Made by a program: the position numbers and the translations under genes
In this document: piece after piece, positions 1-6,956 of the stretch
Layout: each line of letters opens with the position of its first letter
Numbering within the stretch: the stretch's first letter is position 1
Notes under the pieces: model-generated
Database searches by the model: none
What the model was told of the DNA's origin: nothing
What the model saw: only the letters and a program-made list of their open reading frames with translations
Assembly (NCBI RefSeq): GCF_028714215.1
Contig: NZ_JAQTMS010000012.1
Coordinates: 35,007 to 99,006 of the forward strand
Origin: Rhodoferax sp.
Lineage (GTDB): Bacteria; Pseudomonadota; Gammaproteobacteria; Burkholderiales; Burkholderiaceae_C
DNA length: 64,000 nucleotides
Direction: 5' to 3'

Positions 1-86
1 TGTCGTGACAGTCCTAATTTTCTTGTCCATTCAGATATCGACTTAATTTCAATCGCTTTCTCTAGCAGATTCATGGTCGTTTGCAT
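1..86 (-). CDS. Phage HTH regulator, N-terminal fragment (runs off the left edge)
   Basis: The first 28 codons of a leftward gene are visible and the rest lies outside the window. The start at 86 is preceded by AAGGAG (minus strand, 96-101) nine bases upstream; a second ATG is at 74. The peptide begins MQTTMNLLEKAIEIKS and continues with SEWTRKLGLSR, which has the spacing of the first helices of a Cro/CI-type helix-turn-helix domain. Its position beside three operator-like repeats suggests a phage repressor or replication regulator. Only the N-terminus can be judged, so the function is inferred. Confidence 0.6.
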   Translation of the reverse strand, partial: MQTTMNLLEKAIEIKSISEWTRKLGLSR

Positions 87-113
87 GGTCTAGGTCTCCT
101 TGTGTTGCATAAA

Positions 114-200
114 GTACACACGTTGTAGGCAGTTTATCAAATAATTTGCCTACATCTTGTGTAGAAGGTCTATATTTCAAATCGCCTACGTCTTGTAGAC
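114..200. promoter_or_regulatory. Three operator-like imperfect palindromes spaced 36 bp apart
   Basis: Three related 15-mers lie in the 190-bp gap before the leftward regulator: GTACACACGTTGTAG (114-128, the reverse orientation of the motif), CTACATCTTGTGTAG (150-164) and CTACGTCTTGTAGAC (186-200). Each pairs a CTAC/TACA half with a GTAG/TGTA half across about 5 bp. Start-to-start spacing is exactly 36 bp twice. The arrangement suits cooperative binding by the adjacent HTH protein or another phage regulator. Operator function is inferred from sequence and position only. Confidence 0.6.
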
Positions 201-275
201 ATTTGCAAAGGACGCTGTCATGTCTAAATCGTTCTCAGAGGCCGGATTTCAGGCGGACCGCAGAGCCATCAGCGG

Positions 276-497
276 TCATTCTTTGGGTTGTAGGTCTTCG
301 GTCTTCACCAGTATCCAGGTGAATCCTTTTGGTGCTTCTCCTGGCGGTGTTGGTCGTTGCTGTGGCGTTGCCCAATTTGCTAGGCGTTTTGCCTCTTGTT
401 TTTCTTTGGGTCCCCAGATGTCCCAAGCTGCGCGAATTAGTCCTATTCCCGCTAGGACCACCAGCCCCCAGAACTCGAAAAGCGGAATTGTTTTCAT
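276..497 (-). CDS. Small single-pass membrane protein of the prophage, unknown function
   Basis: The 73-codon minus-strand frame starts at an ATG (497-495) preceded by AAGGAGG at ideal distance, the best ribosome binding site in this part of the phage. The peptide MKTIPLFEFWGLVVLAGIGL opens with one hydrophobic membrane segment. A charged linker (KEKQEAKR), a proline-rich stretch and a hydrophilic C-terminus (VKTEDLQPKE) follow. I do not recognise a family. A competing plus-strand frame covers the same bases (220-528), but its translation is serine-rich and unlike a folded protein. Its stop does overlap the next plus-strand ATG, so the choice of strand is not certain. Confidence 0.5.
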   Translation of the reverse strand: MKTIPLFEFWGLVVLAGIGLIRAAWDIWGPKEKQEAKRLANWATPQQRPTPPGEAPKGFTWILVKTEDLQPKE

Positions 498-524
498 CCG
501 TCGTTCCTCCTTGGTGTGTGAATC

Positions 525-902
525 ATGACACATCGCTCTAGTTTTCCTCCCGCTGGCGGTCTTTCGCTTCGTTTGGCCTTAGCCGTGGCAGCGGCTCAGC
601 GGGGGGAAATTCAAGCCGTCGCTGACGTTGATGTCGTGCGTGAGGTGTCCGAAGTGTCACGGGCTCTTGAATCGTGCATGTCGAAGATGTCAGATGCCCA
701 AAAATCGGTTTTTCAGTTGAGCCTTGGGTGCTATTGCTTGGCCGTTGCCACCCGCGTCCTGCCTTTGTGGGGCGCTGTTGATGAGCCTGGCGCGAACGGC
801 GCGCGCGTCGAGCGAAGCGAAGCCGCCGACGCCGCCCGCTCGCGCCTCCACCCCGATGGTAATCACGGGGATAACAACAATCAGGGGAGCTTGCCACTAT
901 GA
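525..902 (+). CDS. Hypothetical phage protein upstream of the replication initiator
   Basis: This 125-residue frame ends in an ATGA overlap with the replication initiator at 899, which suggests translational coupling. The middle is protein-like, with an acidic helical stretch (VVREVSEVSRALESCMSKM) and a hydrophobic segment near residues 65-85. The C-terminus is rich in Ala, Arg and Asp and reads through a GC-rich stretch (about 785-850) with short inverted and direct repeats. No good ribosome binding site precedes the ATG at 525. A shorter product is possible, and the DNA could also contain part of the phage origin. No family is recognised. Confidence 0.45.
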   Translation: MTHRSSFPPAGGLSLRLALAVAAAQRGEIQAVADVDVVREVSEVSRALESCMSKMSDAQKSVFQLSLGCYCLAVATRVLPLWGAVDEPGANGARVERSEAADAARSRLHPDGNHGDNNNQGSLPL

Positions 903-2098
903 CCCGAGCAGCAAAAAACCTTCTGGTCCTGGATGGCAGCGAAGTCAAGCTCAGACTTCAAGCCGAGCGCGTCGAGTCAAAAACGGCGGTCCATGTCGAT
1001 TGGGTTCGTTTCACCGTGAGGCGCAAGTTCTCGCCAGCTCCTTCCATTGAAAACCTGTTCCCTCTGAGAGCGCATGCGGAGTCGGGCCTTTGGGATGAGG
1101 TGGCACGGGGCCAGCGCATGGCGCAAATCTTGGCTGAGTTGCCGAATGACGAATTCGCGGTGAGTACTCAAGCTTTTGAGCTTGGATGCGAAGTGGGTGC
1201 GGCTCTCGGGCCTGACTTCGCGGTCAACAATGAACGCAAAAAAGGTCATGACTTCTACCGTTTCCGGTGGGCCATCGAGCGCAACGGGACAGAGTGCGGC
1301 TGGATCGGCTTCCTGGCGTCTGGTGATTCACCGCGCCAGCAAAGCCAAAGCTCGACCATTCACTGCAATCTGTTCGGCGCTGCCTGCACATTTGCGGCCA
1401 GCGGCTGGCGTGATCGCCTGGCCGACATTGTGGATGCGCGAAACGGTGATCTAACGCGGTGCGACCTGGCGCTGGACTTCTTCGACGGGTTGCCGGGTGG
1501 CATTGAATCGATCCTTGAAGATTACAAGGCGGGCCGGTGCGATGTTGGCGGCAAGCGTCTGAAATCGAACATGGTAGGTCGCTGGCCCGAAGGCATCGAG
1601 CGCTCCTTGTATTTCGGCTCCAAGGAAGCCGGAAAGCAGACCAACTGCTACGAAAAAGGACACCAGCTTTTCGGGCCAGAGTCCGGCTCCGAGTGGCTCC
1701 GCGTTGAGCTTCGCTACGGGAACAAGCTGCGCGAGTTGAGCACACGGATGCTGCGCCATCCTGCCGATTTCTTCGCGGGCGCTTCGGCGTGGCATGCCTC
1801 CATCCTGGCGAAAGCCGACCAACTGGCTATCCCTGAAAAAGTCAAATGTACGGGGCGTCTGGCGCTTGAAACCGTTGAGGCCGAGTGCACCCGCAATTTG
1901 CGCTGGCTTGTTCAGACGGCGGCGGCATCGGTGGCCGTGGCTGTCGAGTATTTGGGCGTTGACGATCTGTGGCAAGTCATCGGAAATTCACGCAAGCCTG
2001 GTCGGCTTCAAAAGTTCAGTGCATCGGAAATTCAAAAGGCATTTACAGGTGCCTTTCATCGTGTTTCATCGGTTGAAAGCTCCCCGGCTTTCGCTTAA
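899..2098 (+). CDS. Filamentous phage replication initiation protein (pII/RstA-like, Rep_trans type)
   Basis: The 399-residue protein would nick the double-stranded phage DNA at the plus origin and start rolling-circle replication. Motifs fitting the Rep_trans/phage replication initiation family include HVDWVRFTV (about residues 32-40), a mid-protein TRCDLALDFFDG, and NCYEKGHQLFG followed by WLRVELRY near residues 248-270. The tyrosine in the CYEKG context is the likely nicking residue. The start overlaps the stop of the preceding frame (ATGA). It is followed after 29 bp by the probable ssDNA-binding protein, the usual inovirus order. The family assignment comes from motifs and gene order. 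Confidence 0.85.
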   Translation: MTRAAKNLLVLDGSEVKLRLQAERVESKTAVHVDWVRFTVRRKFSPAPSIENLFPLRAHAESGLWDEVARGQRMAQILAELPNDEFAVSTQAFELGCEVGAALGPDFAVNNERKKGHDFYRFRWAIERNGTECGWIGFLASGDSPRQQSQSSTIHCNLFGAACTFAASGWRDRLADIVDARNGDLTRCDLALDFFDGLPGGIESILEDYKAGRCDVGGKRLKSNMVGRWPEGIERSLYFGSKEAGKQTNCYEKGHQLFGPESGSEWLRVELRYGNKLRELSTRMLRHPADFFAGASAWHASILAKADQLAIPEKVKCTGRLALETVEAECTRNLRWLVQTAAASVAVAVEYLGVDDLWQVIGNSRKPGRLQKFSASEIQKAFTGAFHRVSSVESSPAFA

Positions 2099-2127
2099 CC
2101 GTCAACAAGGGGAAGAGGAAAAATATC

Positions 2128-2466
2128 ATGCGAATGCAAAACGAAGCGGTCATTCACGCGATCAAGGAATCGGTCGGGTCATTTGAAGGCAAAGCCTTCT
2201 CAAGCACCACGTTCCATCTCGAAGTCGATCTGAAAGACAACGGCGCGGGCCGGTCCATTGGCTGTGTAACGCGGCCTTTCAAGTTCGGTGACGCCTCAGA
2301 GTTTGACAAGTGGGTCCACCTGGGCAAATCGCTTCCGATCAAGGCGACGGCGTTCTTCGATGTCGAAGCGATCAAGGAAGTACAGGGCGGCTCCGGCGTC
2401 AAGCTCACGCTTGTTGACATTAAGCCTCTTGAAACGGTTCGTCCTGGGGCTGCCAAGGGCGGCTAA
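2128..2466 (+). CDS. Phage single-stranded DNA-binding protein (pV-like), probable
   Basis: This 112-residue soluble protein lies directly after the replication initiator, where filamentous phages keep the ssDNA-binding protein that coats new viral strands. It shows alternating hydrophobic strands (TTFHLEVDLKDN, IGCVTRPFKFGD, KLTLVDIKPLE), consistent with an OB-like beta barrel, and has no membrane segment. A purine-rich stretch (AAGGGGAAGAGG) ends about nine bases before the start. The assignment rests mainly on position, size and composition. Confidence 0.6.
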   Translation: MRMQNEAVIHAIKESVGSFEGKAFSSTTFHLEVDLKDNGAGRSIGCVTRPFKFGDASEFDKWVHLGKSLPIKATAFFDVEAIKEVQGGSGVKLTLVDIKPLETVRPGAAKGG

Positions 2467-2469
2467 ATC

Positions 2470-2706
2470 ATGCGCCTGCTGATTCAATCCAAGGCAACGG
2501 GCCTGTTCCTGTGCCCTTCCCTTACAGGCGGGGAACCTGAATGGGTGGCTGACTTGCGCGAAGCCGGTGGCGGTGTCGTCTCGGATGTTGAAACGGCATT
2601 TCAGCTTGTTACCGACAACTGCGAAGCCGATGACCAGCCCGTGCTGATTGACCTGGATCGGCTTGGCACGGGAAACGACTACCCGGTGACCGGGGTTTCA
2701 TCATGA
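2470..2706 (+). CDS. Small hypothetical phage protein
   Basis: This 78-residue acidic, soluble-looking protein starts 3 bp after the pV-like gene and overlaps the next gene by ATGA. It begins MRLLIQSKATGLFLC and contains EWVADLREAGGGVVSD and DDQPVLIDLDRLG. The compact placement between replication and structural genes supports a real phage gene. Its fold and role are not recognised. Confidence 0.6.
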   Translation: MRLLIQSKATGLFLCPSLTGGEPEWVADLREAGGGVVSDVETAFQLVTDNCEADDQPVLIDLDRLGTGNDYPVTGVSS

Positions 2707-3053
2707 TCTGCGCCAGCTCCTGGTCGATGTTCTACACGGTACCGCAGTCTGTCATAACGGGCTCGCCTCGCCTGTTCACTCGCGGCGGTGGACCTTACAC
2801 CGAAGGGGTGGACTACCTCTTGAAGATTACCGACGTGGGCGCGGGGGTTGACTGCCCTGCCGGGTCCTACGTCTTGATCACGGCAACGGACTGGAACGCA
2901 GTAAATCAGCCCTCGCCGTTCAATTTGGACATGGCGAGCGGCGGCCTTATTGCCGGTGCCGTGTTGAGCGTGTGGGCTCTGGGGTTTGGTTTCAGGATGC
3001 TGATTCGGGCTTTGAATATCGGCGATGTTGCGGAGGTCGAGCGGGAGGCTTAA
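2703..3053 (+). CDS. Small phage protein with C-terminal membrane segment (minor virion protein candidate)
   Basis: The 116-residue protein overlaps the previous gene by 4 bp. An N-terminal polar part (about residues 1-75, two cysteines at positions 3 and 57) is followed by one membrane helix near residues 80-102 (GGLIAGAVLSVWALGFGF) and a short charged tail (IGDVAEVEREA). Its place just upstream of the major coat gene suggests a minor coat or assembly role like pVII/pIX. No diagnostic motif is present, so that role is inferred from position. Confidence 0.6.
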   Translation: MICASSWSMFYTVPQSVITGSPRLFTRGGGPYTEGVDYLLKITDVGAGVDCPAGSYVLITATDWNAVNQPSPFNLDMASGGLIAGAVLSVWALGFGFRMLIRALNIGDVAEVEREA

Positions 3054-3056
3054 AGC

Positions 3057-3098
3057 GTAGCGGTTAGCGGGTCAACGTCGAGAGATGCCATCCGCTAC
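3057..3098 (+). terminator. Inverted repeat between early phage genes and the coat gene
   Basis: GTAGCGG (3057-3063) can pair with CCGCTAC (3092-3098), with further GC-rich pairing inside. It fills most of the 81-bp gap before the coat protein gene. There is no T tract, so it may be an attenuator or an RNA-processing/stability hairpin that separates early from coat-gene expression. It could also be part of a phage replication element. Confidence 0.4.
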
Positions 3099-3134
3099 CC
3101 GGTGCACTTTCGCACTGTTTGAAGGAGTTTTATT

Positions 3135-3341
3135 GTGAAAAAGATTCTGGGTTCTCTCGCTTTTGGCGCGGCGTCTCTGCTTGGCGCTCCCGCGTTTGCC
3201 GTTGGTACGGCGATCGACGTTACCGGTCCGGTGGCGGACATCACCGCTCAACTGGCACCGGTGGGCCTGGTCGGCGGTGCCGTCTTGGGCGTGTTCGTGG
3301 CGGTCAAAGCCTATCACTGGGTCCGTCGCGCTCTGTCTTGA
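3135..3341 (+). CDS. Major coat protein (pVIII-like)
   Basis: The 68-residue precursor has a signal peptide (MKKILGSLAFGAASLLGAPAFA) cut after AFA, leaving a mature protein of about 46 residues, typical for inovirus major coat proteins. The mature part has an N-terminal polar segment, a membrane helix rich in Gly/Ala/Val (LVGGAVLGVFVAVKAYHW) and a basic C-terminus (VRRALS) that would face the DNA. A GAAGGAG ribosome binding site precedes the start. Thousands of copies would be needed per virion, and the well-formed leader fits high expression. Confidence 0.85.
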   Translation: MKKILGSLAFGAASLLGAPAFAVGTAIDVTGPVADITAQLAPVGLVGGAVLGVFVAVKAYHWVRRALS

Positions 3342-3409
3342 TCCGTGTTGATCCTGTTGGGGCTCGGCCACAAGCTTGGCTCCAATGGAATCTACAAGGG
3401 GATTCAGTC

Positions 3410-3469
3410 ATGGGCGTTTACATCATCATTGCGATATTGGGGGCGGCATGGCTTATTTTCACCGCCTGA
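3410..3469 (+). CDS. 19-residue hydrophobic peptide (pVII/pIX-type minor coat candidate)
   Basis: The frame MGVYIIIAILGAAWLIFTA starts at 3410 after AAGGGGA at good distance. It is almost entirely one membrane helix and ends at the TGA at 3467-3469. It lies between the major coat and adhesin genes, and its end overlaps the adhesin start (3448) by 22 bp, so the two may be translationally coupled. Minor coat proteins pVII and pIX of filamentous phages are short hydrophobic peptides (about 30 residues), so this one would be unusually small. It is easily missed because of its size. Confidence 0.55.
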   Translation: MGVYIIIAILGAAWLIFTA

Positions 3470-5475
3470 TTTTCTTTGGTTTCTGGACTTTGGCGTGCTT
3501 GCTTCCTGCGGAGAGTCATGCGATTGTTCCTCAAGCTACCGCATATGAATATAACGCTCACGGCAATATCGCTTGTGTTGCTCCTACCATGCGGGGTTCC
3601 ATAGATTGTGCGTATGCAGGTGCTAGCGTCCCTGTCGCTAACTGCACCGATACCAGTTGCCAGATTTATGTCGGCTTCTGGTTGACCGTGACGCCGACTT
3701 TCATTACTTATTTAGCTTGCCCTGCGAATAGCAGCCAGTCCGGCACCGGTTGCGCTTGCACGTCTCCTTACGTTGAAGATGCTACTCATACGTCGTGCAT
3801 TGCCGCTCCGCTTCCCTGTCCTGTCGGCAACGCTGTCACGGCCACTATTGGACTGGGTTGGTTCAAGGACGGCGGTTCCCTGATTCCAATCTATGAGGCG
3901 GCGAAGCAATCTATTTGTGTTCAGAATGGCTCTAGTGTTTGCGCCGCCTATGTGAATTTGCAGCTTGCTTATCCTGGCGAGAAAGCGAATGGCTACGTCT
4001 CGGTTACGGGTCAAGTCGGCGGTACTCTCTCGGGTGCGACCTGTACCGGGCCTGTGACGCCTGCGACGGTTACCAGTCCGGCACCTGCCTGCGATGGCAA
4101 GCTGGGCAATTTGAACGGCGTGACGGTCTGCATTCCTAATGAGTCTGCGGCTGCAAAAGAGGCTCGGGCGCAATCTGCGGCTTCGGCGGCGGCTGCGACG
4201 GCATCCGCTGACGCTACGGCATCCGGTGCGATTCCAGCGGTTGCTTCCGCTGCTGCTGCCGCTGCGGGTTCGGCTGCTGGCTCCACCGTGCGGTCTGGTG
4301 GAACATCGGCGGCGGCTGCTGCTGCCGGGAAGGCGGCGGGTGACGCTGTGGTGGCAGGGGGTTCCTCCGCAAGTGCTATAGCGGCGTCGGCGGGGTCTGC
4401 TGCTGGTGCTGCTTCTGCGGCTGCGGCTTCGTCTGCTGGTCTTTCTCCGGCGGTGGTGCAGGCTGCTTCTGACGCGGCCAAGGTTGCCGCCTCTACCGCT
4501 GCTTTGCAAGCGGCTTCGTCGGGTAGTTCAGTCGCTGATTCTTTTGCTGCTGGTTTAGCTGCCGGGTTGTCTGCTGGTGCGGCGGCGTCTCAGGCTGCGG
4601 GTGCGGCTGCTGCCAAGGCGATGGCCGATGCTTTGGCAGCTGGCAAAACGGCGGCTGAACAAGCGGCGGCGGGTGCTGCTGCGGCTGCTGCGGCTGCTGC
4701 TGCCAATGCGGCCAATGTGGCGGCTGTGAAGGCTGCGGGGGATGCTGCCCTGGCCCAGGCTATCGCTGCCGGTCAAAATGCTGCCCAGCAGGCTGCGGCT
4801 GTCCTGGCTGCCCAACAAGCGGCGGCGGCGTCTGCTTCGGCTGCTGCAAGACAAGCGGCTGAGGCTGCGGCCCAGGCTGCGGGGAAGAACGCGGCGGCGA
4901 TAGCGGCGGCTGGCGAGGCGGCTGCTGCGGCGGCTGCTGCTGCTCTCAAGGCTTCCAACGATGCGTTGAATAAGGCGCTCGACGCTCTGGCCGCTGAGGC
5001 TGCGAAAAAGGCGGAAAAGCCGCCTAACCCTCTGGACGAGTTTTGCGCCAACAATCCCGGCTCTCCGATGTGTAAAGAGTCCGTCGATTCCAAGTTCACG
5101 GCGGCTTGTGGCGCACCTCCTACTTGTGAGGGTGACGCTGTAGCTTGTGCTATCGCAGCAGCCACATTTGATCAGGATTGCATCTTCAAACAGGAGTCTG
5201 ATGAGTCGCGGCTTTATGGGTCAAAGAAGGCGTTGTCAGGGAACCAGACCGGGGGGCTTCCTGGTAATGAGACAGTGGCTATCGGGTCGTCTTCGTTCTC
5301 GACTGTTGACGTTGTCGGCGGTGGTTCTACTGGCTTGGCGGATCTGACTATTTCGATTTTGAGCCGGTCTGTGACGTTGCCTTTGTCTCAGGTGAATTCG
5401 TTGCTCGCTGGCCTCGGCAATTTGCTGATGGCCGTTACTTTCCTTCTCTGTGCTCGTATCGTTGCAAGGGGTTAA
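3448..5475 (+). CDS. Phage adsorption protein (pIII-like) with long alanine-rich rod
   Basis: The start is chosen at 3448, after GGGGG, because it opens a proper signal peptide (MAYFHRLIFFGFWTLACLL, cut near ESHA). The 675-residue protein has an N-terminal cysteine-rich part (to about residue 230), then roughly 290 residues made mostly of Ala with some Ser, Gly, Gln and Lys (DNA about 4141-5010). A second cysteine-rich segment (FCANNPGSPMCK, ACGAPPTCEGDAVACA) follows, and a C-terminal membrane anchor (LLAGLGNLLMAVTFLLCARI) ends it. This adhesin, linker and anchor plan matches pIII, which binds the host receptor and pilus. Typical pIII linkers are glycine-rich; here an alanine-rich, probably helical rod takes that place. 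Confidence 0.8.
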   Translation: MAYFHRLIFFGFWTLACLLPAESHAIVPQATAYEYNAHGNIACVAPTMRGSIDCAYAGASVPVANCTDTSCQIYVGFWLTVTPTFITYLACPANSSQSGTGCACTSPYVEDATHTSCIAAPLPCPVGNAVTATIGLGWFKDGGSLIPIYEAAKQSICVQNGSSVCAAYVNLQLAYPGEKANGYVSVTGQVGGTLSGATCTGPVTPATVTSPAPACDGKLGNLNGVTVCIPNESAAAKEARAQSAASAAAATASADATASGAIPAVASAAAAAAGSAAGSTVRSGGTSAAAAAAGKAAGDAVVAGGSSASAIAASAGSAAGAASAAAASSAGLSPAVVQAASDAAKVAASTAALQAASSGSSVADSFAAGLAAGLSAGAAASQAAGAAAAKAMADALAAGKTAAEQAAAGAAAAAAAAAANAANVAAVKAAGDAALAQAIAAGQNAAQQAAAVLAAQQAAAASASAAARQAAEAAAQAAGKNAAAIAAAGEAAAAAAAAALKASNDALNKALDALAAEAAKKAEKPPNPLDEFCANNPGSPMCKESVDSKFTAACGAPPTCEGDAVACAIAAATFDQDCIFKQESDESRLYGSKKALSGNQTGGLPGNETVAIGSSSFSTVDVVGGGSTGLADLTISILSRSVTLPLSQVNSLLAGLGNLLMAVTFLLCARIVARG

Positions 5476-5477
5476 AA

Positions 5478-5777
5478 ATGCCTGTTTTTGTTGCTGCTTT
5501 GCTCGGTGGCCTTTACAACATCGCCGGGACGCTCGCCGGTCAAGTTTTGATTGGCTTGGGCATTTCCGTCGTCACATATAGCGGTGTTTCCGCCACTATG
5601 GATTTTTTGATGTCGGGCGCGGTGAGTGCGTTCGGTTCCTTGCCTGCGAATGTGACCGCTTTATTCGGTTTGTTGAAGATCGGCCCTTGCATCAGCATGG
5701 TGTTTTCCGCGATGGCCGTTCGCGCCTCTTTGAGCGGTCTTACGAGTGGCAGCATGAAACGGTGGGTCATGAAATGA
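5478..5777 (+). CDS. Minor virion/assembly membrane protein (pVI-like, DUF2523 type)
   Basis: The 99-residue protein has hydrophobic segments near residues 5-37 (LLGGLYNIAGTLAGQVLIGL) and 60-85, and a short basic tail. It starts 2 bp after the pIII-like gene and overlaps zot by ATGA. The order pIII, pVI, Zot is diagnostic for filamentous phages, where pVI caps the virion end together with pIII. Identification rests on order, size and hydrophobicity. Confidence 0.7.
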   Translation: MPVFVAALLGGLYNIAGTLAGQVLIGLGISVVTYSGVSATMDFLMSGAVSAFGSLPANVTALFGLLKIGPCISMVFSAMAVRASLSGLTSGSMKRWVMK

Positions 5778-6838
5778 TCTACCTTCGGACGGGGGCGAAC
5801 GGCTCCGGTAAAACGCTCCTAACCCTGCGTGATGTTCGGGAAAAGTCCATCAAGGAATCGCGGCCTGTCTATCACAACGGGCGCTTTCAACTTACGGCCG
5901 ATTTCGACTGGAAAAAGATCGATATAAAGGACTGGCAGAGTGTCCCTGACGGTGCGATTTTCCTGGTGGATGAGTGTCACAACGATTTCCCTATTCGCAC
6001 GTCGAGGGAAGCTGTCCCGGAATATGTGCGGATGCTGGCCGAACATCGCGTTCGCGGTTTCGACTTCTTCATGATCACGCAGCATCCTTTGAACATGGAT
6101 GCATTCGTTCGTCGTTTGATCGGCGCGCCTGGCTGGCACCAGCACTTGAAGCGGGCCAGCGGTGGGCCTTTGGTGTCTGTGCTTGAGTGGCCGTCTGTGA
6201 ATGAGGTTTGCCAGAAAGCGGGTAGTGGCGCTTCCGGTTCCGTGTCAATGGTTCCGTTTCCGACAGAGGTTTATAACTGGTACAAGTCCACCTCCTTGGA
6301 CACCGCAAAGATCAGGATTCCGTTTCAGTTGAAGGTGTTTGTCGGGGCGTTGTTACTCGTGCCGGTGTTGATCTACTTTGCATACACCTCGTTCGTGGCA
6401 AACAAGGCCGGTTCTGCGAAAAGACCAATTGCACCTGGCAGCGCGGCTACATCAGTTGTCACATCGGCTCGGCCTGGCGTTGATGCTCCTTTGCCTGGTC
6501 AGAAGCAGAGTCCTGCTGAATACCTGGCAACGTATAAGCCGCGCATCGAGGGCCTGGCCTATACGGCTCCGCGCTATGACGAACTGACCAAGCCGACCAG
6601 TGCGCCCTTTCCGGCTGGCTGCGTGCAAATGGGTGAGCGGTGCAGTTGCTACACCGAGCAAGGAACCAAGATACCGACCACGGACATGCTATGCCGTCAG
6701 ATAGCCAAGGATGGCTATTTCAAGGACTGGGGCGGTACAGGTAGCGGCGGGGCTCGCCAAGTCGTTCCTAACGGCCCTACAGCCTCGGCAATCCCCACTT
6801 TCCCGGCGACCGCTGCGCCTGGCTTGCCTCATTCCTGA
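5774..6838 (+). CDS. zot: Zot/pI-family phage assembly ATPase
   Basis: The start at 5774 (ATGA overlap with the pVI-like gene) gives MIYLRTGANGSGKT, with the Walker A motif right at the N-terminus as in all Zot/pI proteins. A Walker B-like AIFLVDECH lies near residue 65. A single membrane helix (KVFVGALLLVPVLIYFAY) is near residues 190-208 and is followed by a periplasmic tail with cysteines (CVQMGERCSCY). The protein would drive extrusion of phage DNA through the inner membrane and contact an outer membrane secretin. No phage secretin gene is seen in this window, so a host secretin may be used. Confidence 0.9.
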   Translation: MIYLRTGANGSGKTLLTLRDVREKSIKESRPVYHNGRFQLTADFDWKKIDIKDWQSVPDGAIFLVDECHNDFPIRTSREAVPEYVRMLAEHRVRGFDFFMITQHPLNMDAFVRRLIGAPGWHQHLKRASGGPLVSVLEWPSVNEVCQKAGSGASGSVSMVPFPTEVYNWYKSTSLDTAKIRIPFQLKVFVGALLLVPVLIYFAYTSFVANKAGSAKRPIAPGSAATSVVTSARPGVDAPLPGQKQSPAEYLATYKPRIEGLAYTAPRYDELTKPTSAPFPAGCVQMGERCSCYTEQGTKIPTTDMLCRQIAKDGYFKDWGGTGSGGARQVVPNGPTASAIPTFPATAAPGLPHS

Positions 6839-6852
6839 TAAACAGCGGGGGT

Positions 6853-6906
6853 ATGGGGGATTTCCCCCATGTAAGCGAAGCGGTGCGGTTTGATTGCTCA
6901 ATCAAA
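6853..6906. repeat. Two tight palindromes downstream of zot
   Basis: ATGGGGGA/TCCCCCAT (6853-6860 and 6863-6870) and TTTGATTG/CAATCAAA (6889-6896 and 6899-6906) are perfect 8-bp inverted repeats, each with a 2-bp centre. They sit in the 118-bp gap between zot and the recombinase. The second is followed by AAAA on the plus strand, so it could act as a terminator for either strand. Alternatives are recombinase binding sites or part of the phage att/origin region. Confidence 0.5.
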
Positions 6907-6956
6907 AATAGCGTTTTCCTTGTAGACTGCCGCCTCAATAAAAACAGGGGGAATGG

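Noticed and set aside
220..528. Plus-strand frame of 102 codons opposite the small membrane protein gene, with a stop overlapping the ATG at 525
   Set aside because: The translation is Ser/Gly/Cys-rich and unlike a folded protein, whereas the minus strand has a strong ribosome site and a clean membrane segment. The ATGA overlap keeps it as a minor possibility.
4141..5010. Possible CRISPR or tandem repeat array
   Set aside because: The repetition is a coding bias for alanine, without fixed-length repeats or unique spacers.
4139..5165. Long open frames on other strands and phases across the alanine-rich region
   Set aside because: GCN-rich DNA leaves all frames open; the Arg/Ser/Ala-only translations have no protein-like features.
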